NCBI GenBank assembly: GCA_910586705.1
Contig: CAJUJK010000024.1
Location: 1-61,768, forward strand
DNA from: an uncultured Lachnospiraceae bacterium
GTDB taxonomy: Bacteria; Bacillota; Clostridia; Lachnospirales; Lachnospiraceae
Length of the DNA stretch: 61,768 nt
Direction: 5' to 3'
The notes under the pieces were generated by a model, which saw only the letters and a program-made list of their open reading frames with translations, did not search any database and had not been told where the DNA came from. Each line of letters begins with the position of its first letter. Positions within the stretch are counted from its first letter, which is position 1. The translations under genes were made by a program, and so were the position numbers. Positions 25,686-34,411 of this stretch are shown here, piece after piece.

Positions 25686-26687
25686 ATGGCAGTAAGAGTA
25701 GCAATTAATGGTTTTGGCCGTATCGGTCGTCTGGCATTCAGACAGATGTTCGGAGCAGAGGGTTATGAGGTTGTAGCGATCAACGATCTGACCAGCCCGA
25801 AGATGCTTGCACACCTGTTAAAGTACGATTCTTCTCAGGGTAAATACGCTCTGGCTGATACCGTTACCGCAGGCGAGGATTCCATCACGGTTGATGGTAA
25901 GACATTAAAGATCTACAAAGAGCCCGACGCAAACAACTGCCCTTGGGGTGAGCTCAAGGTTGACGTTGTTTTAGAGTGCTCCGGCTTCTACACCAGCAAA
26001 GAGAAGGCTCAGGCCCACATCAATGCAGGCGCAAGAAAGGTTGTTATCTCTGCTCCCGCAGGAAACGATCTTCCTACCATCGTATACAATGTAAACCACG
26101 AGACACTGAAGGCTTCTGATACCATCATTTCCGCAGCATCCTGCACAACGAACTGTCTGGCTCCCATGGCTAAGGCACTCAACGATCTGGCAGGCATCAA
26201 GTCCGGTATCATGAGCACCATCCACGCTTACACAGGCGATCAGATGATCCTTGACGGTCCTCAGAGAAAGGGTGACCTGAGAAGATCCCGTGCAGGCGCA
26301 GTAAACATCGTTCCCAACAGCACAGGCGCAGCGAAGGCTATCGGTCTTGTTATCCCTGAGCTGAACGGCAAACTGATCGGTTCCGCACAGCGTGTTCCCA
26401 CTCCTACAGGTTCCACCACCATTCTGGTTGCTACCGTAGAGAAGTCCGTTACCAAGGAAGAGATCAACGCAGCTATGAAGGCAGCAGCTACCGAGTCCTT
26501 CGGTTACAACGAGGATGAGATCGTTTCTTCCGATATCGTAGGCAGCACCTACGGTTCCATCTTCGACGCTACCCAGACCATGGTAGGCGAGGACAATCTG
26601 GTTCAGGTTGTTTCATGGTATGACAATGAGAACAGCTACACCTCTCAGATGGTTCGTACCATCAAATACTTCTCTGAGCTGGCATAA
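25686..26687 (+). CDS. gap: Glyceraldehyde-3-phosphate dehydrogenase
   Basis: Glycolytic NAD-dependent enzyme converting glyceraldehyde-3-phosphate to 1,3-bisphosphoglycerate. The 333-residue product has the Rossmann motif INGFGRIGRLAFR and the active-site SCTTNCLAP with catalytic Cys near residue 153. The start at 25686 follows AGGAGG; the frame is open 21 bases further up. It heads gap-pgk-tpiA. Codon use is noticeably more selective than in neighbours, as expected for a very highly expressed gene. Confidence 0.98.
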   Translation: MAVRVAINGFGRIGRLAFRQMFGAEGYEVVAINDLTSPKMLAHLLKYDSSQGKYALADTVTAGEDSITVDGKTLKIYKEPDANNCPWGELKVDVVLECSGFYTSKEKAQAHINAGARKVVISAPAGNDLPTIVYNVNHETLKASDTIISAASCTTNCLAPMAKALNDLAGIKSGIMSTIHAYTGDQMILDGPQRKGDLRRSRAGAVNIVPNSTGAAKAIGLVIPELNGKLIGSAQRVPTPTGSTTILVATVEKSVTKEEINAAMKAAATESFGYNEDEIVSSDIVGSTYGSIFDATQTMVGEDNLVQVVSWYDNENSYTSQMVRTIKYFSELA

Positions 26688-26714
26688 CAAATCGAAAAGA
26701 ATTGATAAGAAATG

Positions 26715-26748
26715 AAAGAGGCTCGGCCGCTGGGCCGGGTCTCTTTTT
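26715..26748 (+). terminator. Intrinsic (partial) terminator between gap and pgk
   Basis: GAGGCTCGGCC (26718-26728) pairs with GGCCGGGTCTC (26733-26743), with two wobble pairs and a four-base loop, followed by five T residues. It probably attenuates read-through so that gap is made in excess of pgk and tpiA. Confidence 0.8.
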
Positions 26749-26771
26749 AAATCAAAAAGGAGGATACACAA

Positions 26772-28004
26772 ATGTCTTTGAACAAGAAATCGGTAGATGA
26801 TATCAATGTGAAGGGCAAACGCGTTCTGGTGAGATGCGACTTTAACGTGCCCTTGAAGGAAGGTAAGATCACGGACGAAACCCGTATCGTGGCAGCGCTT
26901 CCTACCATCAAGAAACTCCTCGCTGACGGCGGCAAGGTGATCCTTTGCTCCCACCTCGGCAAGGTGAAAAACGGTCCCAACGAGGGCGAGTCTTTAGCGC
27001 CTGTGGCGGAGAGACTTTCCGAGAAACTCGGCAAGCCCGTTAATTTCGTAAAAGACGACAACGTGACCGGCGAGGCTGCTACGGCTGCTGTTGCGGCTAT
27101 GAACGAGGGCGACGTGGTTCTCTTACAGAATACCCGTTTCCGCGGCAAAGAGGAGACCAAGCCGAAGGAGGCAGGCGAGGCGTTCGCGAAGGAGCTGGCT
27201 GATCTGGCTGACGTTTATGTGTGCGACGCGTTCGGTTCCGCGCACAGAGCGCACGCTTCCGTTGCGGTTGTTACCAAGTATATCACCGAGAAGGGCGGCG
27301 AGAACGCTGTCGGCTATCTGATGCAGAAGGAGATCGACTTCCTCGGCAACGCGGTGGAGAATCCCGTAAGACCTTTCGTGGCGATCCTTGGCGGCGCGAA
27401 GGTTGCGGATAAGTTAAACGTTATCAACAACCTGCTCGAGAAGTGCGATACCTTGATCATCGGCGGCGGCATGGCTTTCACCTTCCTGAAGGCGAAGGGC
27501 TATGAGATCGGAAACTCCCTCGTGGACGACGAGAAGCTCGACTACTGTAAAGAGATGATGGAGAAGGCGGAGAAGCTCGGCAAACAGCTCTTACTGCCCA
27601 TCGACACAGGCGTTGCTTCTGGGTTCCCGAACCCCATCGATGCGCCTATTGACGTAGAGTACGTGGATTCCGACCAGATTCCTGCCGACAAGGAAGGGCT
27701 GGATATCGGTCCCAAGACACAGGAACTTTTCGCGAACGCGGTGAAGAGCGCGAAGACCGTTGTATGGAACGGACCTATGGGCGTATTTGAGAACCCCACT
27801 CTGGCAAAGGGCACCATCGCTGTTGCGAAGGCTCTGGCTGAGACGGATGCCACCACCATCATCGGCGGCGGTGATTCCGCGGCGGCATGTAACCAGCTCG
27901 GCTTCGCAGACAAGATGTCCCACATCTCCACAGGCGGCGGCGCTTCCCTTGAGTTCTTAGAGGGCAAGGAGCTTCCGGGCGTGGTAGCGGCTGACGACAA
28001 GTGA
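26772..28004 (+). CDS. pgk: Phosphoglycerate kinase
   Basis: Transfers the acyl phosphate of 1,3-bisphosphoglycerate to ADP in glycolysis. The 410-residue product is near the family length and carries RVLVRCDFNVPL at the N-terminus, the LGGAKVADK region and GGGDSAAACNQ at the C-terminus. It is preceded by AAGGAGG. It lies between gap and tpiA in the classical clostridial order. Confidence 0.98.
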   Translation: MSLNKKSVDDINVKGKRVLVRCDFNVPLKEGKITDETRIVAALPTIKKLLADGGKVILCSHLGKVKNGPNEGESLAPVAERLSEKLGKPVNFVKDDNVTGEAATAAVAAMNEGDVVLLQNTRFRGKEETKPKEAGEAFAKELADLADVYVCDAFGSAHRAHASVAVVTKYITEKGGENAVGYLMQKEIDFLGNAVENPVRPFVAILGGAKVADKLNVINNLLEKCDTLIIGGGMAFTFLKAKGYEIGNSLVDDEKLDYCKEMMEKAEKLGKQLLLPIDTGVASGFPNPIDAPIDVEYVDSDQIPADKEGLDIGPKTQELFANAVKSAKTVVWNGPMGVFENPTLAKGTIAVAKALAETDATTIIGGGDSAAACNQLGFADKMSHISTGGGASLEFLEGKELPGVVAADDK

Positions 28005-28053
28005 TGCGATAAGCAGAGCGAATAAATAGATTAAAATGAAGGAGATTATAATC

Positions 28054-28800
28054 ATGGCTAGAAGAAGAATTATCGCCGGCAACTGGAAGATGAACATGAC
28101 TCCCAGCGAGGCTGTTGCGCTCTGCGCGACTTTAAAGGATCTGGTAGTGAATGATGCGGTTGACGTGGTTTACTGCGTACCCGCGATTGACATTGTACCT
28201 GTGGCTGAGGCTGTCAAGGGCACCAACGTGCATGTGGGCGCTGAGAACTTTTACATCGAGGACAAGGGCGCGTACACGGGCGAGATTTCCGCTCCCATGC
28301 TGAAAGACGCGGGTGTGGAGTATGTGATCATCGGCCACTCCGAGAGAAGAGAGTATTTCAAGGAGGACGACGTTTTCCTGAACAAGAAAGTGCTTAAGGC
28401 TCTGGAGGCAGGTCTTACACCGATCCTGTGCTGCGGCGAGTCCTTGGAGCAGAGAGAGATGAACGTGACCATGGACTGGATCAGACTGCAGATCAAGTCC
28501 GATCTGGCAGGCGTTACCGCCGATCAGGTGAAGGGCATGGTTATCGCATACGAGCCGATCTGGGCGATCGGAACCGGCAAGACCGCTACTTCCGATCAGG
28601 CGCAGGAGGTCTGCAAGGGCATCCGCGACTGCATCGCTGAGATGTACGACGAGGCTACCGCTGAGGCAGTACGCATCCAGTACGGCGGTTCCATGAACGC
28701 GGGTAACGCGGCAGAGCTTCTTGCAAAGCCCGACATCGACGGCGGTCTGATCGGCGGCGCTTCCCTGAAACCTGACTTTGGGCAGATTGTGAATGCGTAA
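28054..28800 (+). CDS. tpiA: Triose-phosphate isomerase
   Basis: Interconverts dihydroxyacetone phosphate and glyceraldehyde-3-phosphate. The 248-residue product has the signatures AGNWKMN, catalytic His in IIGHSERR, catalytic Glu in AYEPIWAIGTG and the phosphate loop YGGSMN. The start at 28054 is set by AAGGAG upstream; six more in-frame codons upstream include the ribosome site itself. It is the last gene of the glycolytic cluster; no clear terminator follows. Confidence 0.98.
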   Translation: MARRRIIAGNWKMNMTPSEAVALCATLKDLVVNDAVDVVYCVPAIDIVPVAEAVKGTNVHVGAENFYIEDKGAYTGEISAPMLKDAGVEYVIIGHSERREYFKEDDVFLNKKVLKALEAGLTPILCCGESLEQREMNVTMDWIRLQIKSDLAGVTADQVKGMVIAYEPIWAIGTGKTATSDQAQEVCKGIRDCIAEMYDEATAEAVRIQYGGSMNAGNAAELLAKPDIDGGLIGGASLKPDFGQIVNA

Positions 28801-28843
28801 AGGGAAGTACACATTTTAAAGAATAGTGGTATTATCAGGAAAA

Positions 28844-28889
28844 CCTACTTTAATGGATAGGAATATATCATTAAAGTAGGTATTCCTAT
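28844..28889 (+). promoter_or_regulatory. Nested inverted repeats upstream of the GtrII-like gene
   Basis: CCTACTTTAATG (28844-28855) pairs perfectly with CATTAAAGTAGG (28869-28880). Inside its loop ATAGGAATA (28857-28865) pairs perfectly with TATTCCTAT (28881-28889), which begins right after the first stem. The two helices are mutually exclusive or pseudoknotted, a switch-like arrangement in the leader of the next gene. No T tract follows. Confidence 0.5.
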
Positions 28890-28922
28890 TCTAAAAAACA
28901 AAAGAGGACGGAAAGAAACGGT

Positions 28923-30509
28923 ATGAGCAAAGTGACAGAGGCTGGGAAAGAAGGACTGCTTTCCCGGTTTGGATTTCGGTATGAGGATATGCCCCTCCTA
29001 AAAAGGGCGATGTTGTACACATTTCTGTTTGGATTTTTAGCCCATGGCTTTATGATGACGAATCTCAGTATTTCCCATGATGCTGTGTTTAATTTTTACG
29101 ATGAACTTCCGGCTCATCAGCATCAGATTGAACTGGGAAGATTCATGGAGCCGCTGTACAGAGAGTTGACAGGATCGTGTCTGCTCATGCCATGGAGTCT
29201 CGGGCTTGTTGCTTTTTTCTGGCTGGGGACTGCGGTGTTTCTGGTTTGCAGGCTGTTTGATTTATCCGGCAGATGGGAAGTTTTGCTGACTGCAGGGATT
29301 ATGACAGTAAACATTTCCGTGACGGCGACGGCAGCGGCTTATGAGCCATGGCTTGCGGCGGATATGTTTACGCTGCTGATGGCTGTGTTTGGTGTATGGT
29401 GTTGGCGCCTCTATGGCAAATCGCATCGGATAAGCCGGCTGGCGCTTGGCATGGCGGCAGTTATCATATCTCTCGCCATTTATCAGAGCTATCTGTCGGT
29501 GACGGTTGTGTTGATTATTATGCTCTCCATACAGGACCTGATCATGAAGAAAAATGAAGGGGGGGGAGTAAAAGTATTTCAGGATGGCTGTGCCGGTGCG
29601 GGGATGATCGCGGCGGGCGGAATCGTTTATTATATTTTGATGCTGCTTTCCAGCAGTCTTTCGTATGTGCCCCTGTTGGAGGGAAAGCATGACAGTGTGA
29701 CAAACCTGTGGGATAATCAGGAGACAATTTTGCAGAGAGCGTTATATTGCTTAAAAGAAGCGATCACACATTTTTTTGCAAAGGACGAAAACATTTATCC
29801 ATATCCGGTGATTTGGGCTGCCAATTTCTTAATCGGATGTGTGGGCATTTGTCTTGCCGTGTGTCTGGTGAGACAAATAAGAGGAGAATTACAAAAGGGA
29901 GAATGGCTGCTTCTGGCGCTTCTGGTTGTTGCGCTTCCCTTTGCGGCGTACATGGTAAGGCTGCTCAATCCTTATGTACATGATTTGATGGTGTACTCCG
30001 TCTGGCTGTTATATATGATTCCGATCCTTTTAAGTAAATGGACATATAAGTGTAATTGGCGGTGGGGAAAATATTCTGGTGCAGTCGTGATTCTGATTTC
30101 CTTTATTCTCTTTTCTTTAATACAAACGGATAATGCCGTGTATGTAAAGAAACGGGTGGAGAGCGAGGCAACATTGTCACTGATGACTGAGGTGATGGCA
30201 GAAGTTGAACGGACGGAGGGCTATGTGCCGGGAGAGACTGAGCTTATCTTTGCCGGGGATATCACAAAGATATTACGGCCGATGCCGGGGATGGATCGGA
30301 TCAAAGGTATTTCTGGCAACAATAAACCGACGGCGATCGTCGATCCAAATATCTATCAGGAATACTTTAATCATGTGATGCTTCGGAAAGCGAACTTTAT
30401 CTATGAGAAAGATGCCGGAAAGTGGCAGGAAGTTCAGAAAATGCCGGCTTATCCGCAGGCAGGATATGTGCGGATGGTGGATGGGATAGTAGTGGTGAAA
30501 TGGAATTAA
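28923..30509 (+). CDS. GtrII-like glucosyltransferase-domain membrane protein
   Basis: A 528-residue polytopic membrane protein with about ten hydrophobic segments. The GtrII-type features seen are an early extracytoplasmic loop (NLSISHDAVFNFYDELPAHQ, then HQIELGRFMEPLYREL) and TAAAYEPWLAADMFTLLM. Such proteins transfer glucosyl groups from a lipid carrier onto surface glycans. A run of eight G residues lies in the coding region at 29559-29566, a possible slippage site. It is followed nine bases later by the YesM kinase gene, though a functional link is not evident. Confidence 0.75.
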   Translation: MSKVTEAGKEGLLSRFGFRYEDMPLLKRAMLYTFLFGFLAHGFMMTNLSISHDAVFNFYDELPAHQHQIELGRFMEPLYRELTGSCLLMPWSLGLVAFFWLGTAVFLVCRLFDLSGRWEVLLTAGIMTVNISVTATAAAYEPWLAADMFTLLMAVFGVWCWRLYGKSHRISRLALGMAAVIISLAIYQSYLSVTVVLIIMLSIQDLIMKKNEGGGVKVFQDGCAGAGMIAAGGIVYYILMLLSSSLSYVPLLEGKHDSVTNLWDNQETILQRALYCLKEAITHFFAKDENIYPYPVIWAANFLIGCVGICLAVCLVRQIRGELQKGEWLLLALLVVALPFAAYMVRLLNPYVHDLMVYSVWLLYMIPILLSKWTYKCNWRWGKYSGAVVILISFILFSLIQTDNAVYVKKRVESEATLSLMTEVMAEVERTEGYVPGETELIFAGDITKILRPMPGMDRIKGISGNNKPTAIVDPNIYQEYFNHVMLRKANFIYEKDAGKWQEVQKMPAYPQAGYVRMVDGIVVVKWN

Positions 30510-30518
30510 GCGGATAAA

Positions 30519-32336
30519 ATGAAAAATAATCGGAGTATTGCCCAAAATTTTAACAGAATGCCAATCAAGAAACAGCTTTACCGTATCTACACGGTTGTGG
30601 TCGTGGTGCCGATTCTTTTGATCGGGTCTTTTCTGCTTATGTACACGTATCACATGATGCAAAATTACTATACGGATTTATTGAAGGCAGATAATTACCG
30701 GGTGAGAAACATCTTTTTTGATATAACCAGAGAGGTTTACGAAATCTCCCGCGATATCTCCTTTGACGGCGGTGTGCGGACCATTCTTGCGGATGATTTT
30801 GAGGGCAGACAGGAATATATGAGGGCGGTAGACAGTAACGAGGTGTTAAGCCGCTACGCGTCAACCTACGCTGAGGTATCCAAGATTGAGATATACACAG
30901 ACAATCCTTCCCTGTCCGATTACAAGCAGTTTGTTCAGATGGATGAAAGCGTAAAAGAGACGGTATGGTATCAGCAGGCGATGGAGCAGGCGGGCGTTTT
31001 CTGGAAAGCCGTCTCATGGGAGGACGGTTACCGGGACAGCAACTGGGATCTGTGCCTTGTGAAACGGATCCAGCTTGTCAATTCGCCCTACCATGCGGTG
31101 CTTGTCATACACATTGACTCCAATTACCTGCGTGTCTGGGTGGATAATACCGAGTATGGCAGCGTGATGTCGGTAGACCGGGGCGCCGTGTTTTACAGCT
31201 CCGATATGGCGAGAAACGGAAAAGCGCAGCCTGTGGCGATTGCCTTTGACGAATCCTATTTTCAGTACACAGGGCGGATCAGGATAGACGGTCACCAGTG
31301 CTTTGTCGACGTGTCCACGCTGCACGCCTATCAGTCCGGCTCAAAGATATATATCTGTACACTGGATAAGCACGGATATGACCATATACGGAGCATTCTG
31401 TATATCTGCGGGGCGATGATTGCCGTGGCGCTGATTATTCCCGGTATTCTGATACATATTTTCACGAACTACTTTACGGGGAGGGTGCGCCTTCTCAGAC
31501 AGGAGATGCACAAGGTGAGCAATCAGGATTATGAGCTGATTCCGGCTTTCCGGGGCAGCGACGAGCTTTCCGAGGCATTCGGGGATCTGCAGGTCATGGT
31601 CGGCAATATCAAGGAGCAGGAGGCGCGCGCATATGAGGCGCAGATCAAGGAACAGGAACTTCTGATCCGGCAGCAGGAGATGGAATTTAAGATGCTGGCG
31701 AGCCAGATCAACCCTCATTTTCTCTATAATACACTGGAAACCATCCGCATGAAGGCGCTTACGGCTGGAGATAAAGAGGCGGCGACGGCGATCAAGCTTC
31801 TGGGCAAGTCCATGCGGTATGTGCTGGAGAATATGGGAACTTCCGTCACCACGCTGGGGGAGGAACTCAATCATGTGGACGAATATATGAAGATCCAGCA
31901 TCTGCGTTTCGGGGACAGGATCACCTATGAAAAGAAGGTGGAGGAGGGGCTTGATCTGACGCGGTATTATATTCTGCCGCTGCTTTTGCAGCCGGTGGTG
32001 GAAAACGCCATTGTCCACGGACTGGATGAGAAAGAGGAAGGCGGCAGGATTGTGGTCTCTGTCTGCCGGAAAACACCCGATGAGACCGGGCTTCTTTTGA
32101 TCGATGTGGACGATAATGGCTGCGGTATGTCGGAGGAAGCGCTTAATAAACTGAGAACGGACATTGAGATCCGGGACATGAGCCGCAGCAAGAGTATCGG
32201 GCTGTACAACATCAACCAGCGTCTGAAACTGCATTACGGGGAGGGATATCGTCTGCATGTGTATTCGGAGCAGGGGACAGGCACAAGAATCCGGCTGATG
32301 ATTCCGCTGAAAAAGATGGAGAATGGGAAAAGATAA
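30519..32336 (+). CDS. YesM-type sensor histidine kinase
   Basis: Membrane sensor kinase of 605 residues, LytS/YesM class. Order: membrane helix (about 27-47), extracytoplasmic sensing domain (about 50-285), second membrane helix (about 290-315), HAMP region (about 315-370), histidine box SQINPHFLYNTLETIRMKAL with the phospho-acceptor His near residue 403, then an ATPase domain with DNGCGM and GLYNINQRL. Its likely partner is the YesN-type regulator on the other strand at 36281. With the Lpl-type importer between them it probably senses an oligosaccharide. Confidence 0.92.
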   Translation: MKNNRSIAQNFNRMPIKKQLYRIYTVVVVVPILLIGSFLLMYTYHMMQNYYTDLLKADNYRVRNIFFDITREVYEISRDISFDGGVRTILADDFEGRQEYMRAVDSNEVLSRYASTYAEVSKIEIYTDNPSLSDYKQFVQMDESVKETVWYQQAMEQAGVFWKAVSWEDGYRDSNWDLCLVKRIQLVNSPYHAVLVIHIDSNYLRVWVDNTEYGSVMSVDRGAVFYSSDMARNGKAQPVAIAFDESYFQYTGRIRIDGHQCFVDVSTLHAYQSGSKIYICTLDKHGYDHIRSILYICGAMIAVALIIPGILIHIFTNYFTGRVRLLRQEMHKVSNQDYELIPAFRGSDELSEAFGDLQVMVGNIKEQEARAYEAQIKEQELLIRQQEMEFKMLASQINPHFLYNTLETIRMKALTAGDKEAATAIKLLGKSMRYVLENMGTSVTTLGEELNHVDEYMKIQHLRFGDRITYEKKVEEGLDLTRYYILPLLLQPVVENAIVHGLDEKEEGGRIVVSVCRKTPDETGLLLIDVDDNGCGMSEEALNKLRTDIEIRDMSRSKSIGLYNINQRLKLHYGEGYRLHVYSEQGTGTRIRLMIPLKKMENGKR

Positions 32337-32484
32337 AAAAATGACTGTAATTTTTCTCCATTCTGTTTGGTATTTATTGTTTTATATTTTTTTTATAATG
32401 AATGCATCAAGGGAAATGAGCAGCGCACATTTCCGATGGTGCATTTTTCTTTTCCCTAAAAATGTGAGGAAAGGGTGGCGGAAT

Positions 32485-33426
32485 ATGAGTGCGGGAAAAG
32501 CGCAAAAAGAGAAAGCAATCAAACAGAAGTTCAGTATGCAGCTTATGTACAAACAGCGGTATCTGCTATTGATGTCGCTTCCGTTTGTGATCTGGCTGAT
32601 CATTTTCAAGTACATTCCCCTCTGGGGATGGACGATGGCGTTTCAGGAGGTAAAGCCAAAGAACCTGTCGAAACATATCTGGGAAAGGCCTTTTGCGGGT
32701 CTGGAAAATTTCACAAAGGCATTCAGCGACCGTATGTTCAACCAGACGCTGATCAACACCATCGGACTCAGCATTCTGGGCATTGCGGTGGGGACGGCTA
32801 TGGCGATCCTGTTCGCGCTGATGCTAAATGAAATCCGTTTTGTCAAATTTAAAAAGGTGACGCAGACGATTTCCTATCTGCCCCACTTCGTATCGTGGGT
32901 GGTTATCGCCAGCATAGCGAAGATGGTTTTAAACGACGGCGGTATGCTAGACACGCTGTCTGGCACGAAGCTGGGACTGATGAGCACCAACTCGCCGCTG
33001 TTCTGGCTGACGGTGGTTCTGGTCAATACGTGGAAAGAGGTGGGCTGGGACGCCATCGTATACCTCTCCGCCATGGCAGGTATCGATCAGGGGCTGTATG
33101 AGGCGGCGAAGGTGGACGGCGCGAACCGTCTCCAGCGCATCTGGCACATTACCCTTCCGGGCATTAAGCCGACCATCGTTGTGCTTCTGATCATGGGCAT
33201 CGGCGGCGCGCTGAATGTAGGTATGGAGCGGCAGATGCTCTTAAGCAACGGTATCGTGCAGGATCACGCGATGGTGCTTTCGTGGTTCGCGTATGTCAGA
33301 GGTATCGGCAACAGCAATTACGGTCTCGGTACCGCGATCGGCATGTTCCAGTCACTGGTCGGCATCATCCTGCTGTTCCTTGCAAATAAAGTGGCAGGGT
33401 GGCTTGGCGAGAGCAGATTGATATAG
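32485..33426 (+). CDS. ABC sugar transporter permease, LplB type
   Basis: First inner-membrane subunit of a carbohydrate ABC importer, 313 residues with six predicted membrane segments. The EAA loop that contacts the ATPase reads EAAKVDGANRLQRIWHITLP. The N-terminal YIPLWGWTMAFQ is typical of the LplB group. The open frame extends up to 32323, overlapping the kinase gene, but 32485 (MSAGKAQKEKAI) gives the family N-terminus. No ATPase gene is linked, as usual for this type, which shares a general MsmK-like ATPase. Confidence 0.9.
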   Translation: MSAGKAQKEKAIKQKFSMQLMYKQRYLLLMSLPFVIWLIIFKYIPLWGWTMAFQEVKPKNLSKHIWERPFAGLENFTKAFSDRMFNQTLINTIGLSILGIAVGTAMAILFALMLNEIRFVKFKKVTQTISYLPHFVSWVVIASIAKMVLNDGGMLDTLSGTKLGLMSTNSPLFWLTVVLVNTWKEVGWDAIVYLSAMAGIDQGLYEAAKVDGANRLQRIWHITLPGIKPTIVVLLIMGIGGALNVGMERQMLLSNGIVQDHAMVLSWFAYVRGIGNSNYGLGTAIGMFQSLVGIILLFLANKVAGWLGESRLI

Positions 33427-33438
33427 GAGGGAGAAGTC

Positions 33439-34326
33439 ATGGCAAATACGAAAGCAAATCGAATCAAAAGCCGCGATAATATCCTTGATTACATATTGCT
33501 GGCGGTATTTCTGCTGTTGATTGTCATTACGGTGTATCCGTTTGTAAATGTGCTGGCGATCTCGTTCAATGATCCCATTGACACGATGCGCAACATCAAT
33601 TTCATCTTTCCGAGACAGTTTACACTGAGCAATTACATTTATGTGTTCAAGGAGAACAATCTCGGAAACGCGTTCCTGCTGTCGGTATTAAGATCGGTGA
33701 TCGGTGCGGGGGCAGGTGTGATCTGTACGGCGATGCTGGCATATGTGCTGAGCAGGAAAGACTTTTACTTTAACAAGCTGTTTACCACGCTGTTCGTCAT
33801 CACCATGTATGTCAGCGGCGGACTGATTCCTGAATACCTGCTGTTAATGAGAGACTTGAAACTGGGGAATAATTTCCTTGTCTATATCATTCCGGGACTG
33901 ATCTGGGTTTACAACATGATTCTGGTGCGCTCCTTTATCGAGGGACTGCCGCTTGCTTTGCAGGAGGCGGCACGCGTGGACGGCGCCAACGATTTTATCA
34001 TCTGGGCAAGGATTGTGCTGCCCCTGTGCCAGCCGGTGCTGGCGACGGTGGCGCTGTTCTACGCGGTGGGACAGTGGAATTCCTTTATGGATACTTATCT
34101 GTACGCCAAGGAGCTGCCGACCCTGCAGTATGTGCTGTATGAGATTATGGAGAAGGCGCAGGTGAAGATCGACCCCCATGCGGCGGAGCAGATGAAAAAC
34201 GCGGTGTCGCCGCTGTCCATACGAATGGCGGTTACCATCGTGGCGACAGTGCCGATCATTATCGTGTATCCGTTCCTGCAGAAATATTTTGTGGGCGGCA
34301 TGACGGTAGGCGCGGTGAAGGACTGA
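33439..34326 (+). CDS. ABC sugar transporter permease, LplC type
   Basis: Second permease of the importer, 295 residues with six membrane segments and an EAA loop QEAARVDGANDFIIWARIVLP. The ribosome site GGAGGGAG lies before the ATG, 12 bases after the lplB-type gene. The C-terminal FVGGMTVGAVKD is the usual end of this family. It pairs with the preceding permease and the following lipoprotein. Confidence 0.93.
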   Translation: MANTKANRIKSRDNILDYILLAVFLLLIVITVYPFVNVLAISFNDPIDTMRNINFIFPRQFTLSNYIYVFKENNLGNAFLLSVLRSVIGAGAGVICTAMLAYVLSRKDFYFNKLFTTLFVITMYVSGGLIPEYLLLMRDLKLGNNFLVYIIPGLIWVYNMILVRSFIEGLPLALQEAARVDGANDFIIWARIVLPLCQPVLATVALFYAVGQWNSFMDTYLYAKELPTLQYVLYEIMEKAQVKIDPHAAEQMKNAVSPLSIRMAVTIVATVPIIIVYPFLQKYFVGGMTVGAVKD

Positions 34327-34411
34327 TACGGTATTTTTATGGCGGTATCCGGTAGGCGCCATATCAATATAGAGTTGTATTGCATTGTGAGAAACAGAAG
34401 GGAGAGAAAGT

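Noticed and set aside
28844..28889. Classical H-type pseudoknot
   Set aside because: There is no linker to cross the 12-bp stem, so both helices cannot form fully together; competing hairpins are more plausible.
32336..32484. Separate promoter (TATAAT at 32394-32399) for the importer genes
   Set aside because: No -35 box lies at 16-18 bases; candidates are 11, 21 or 27 bases away, so the claim is too weak to list.
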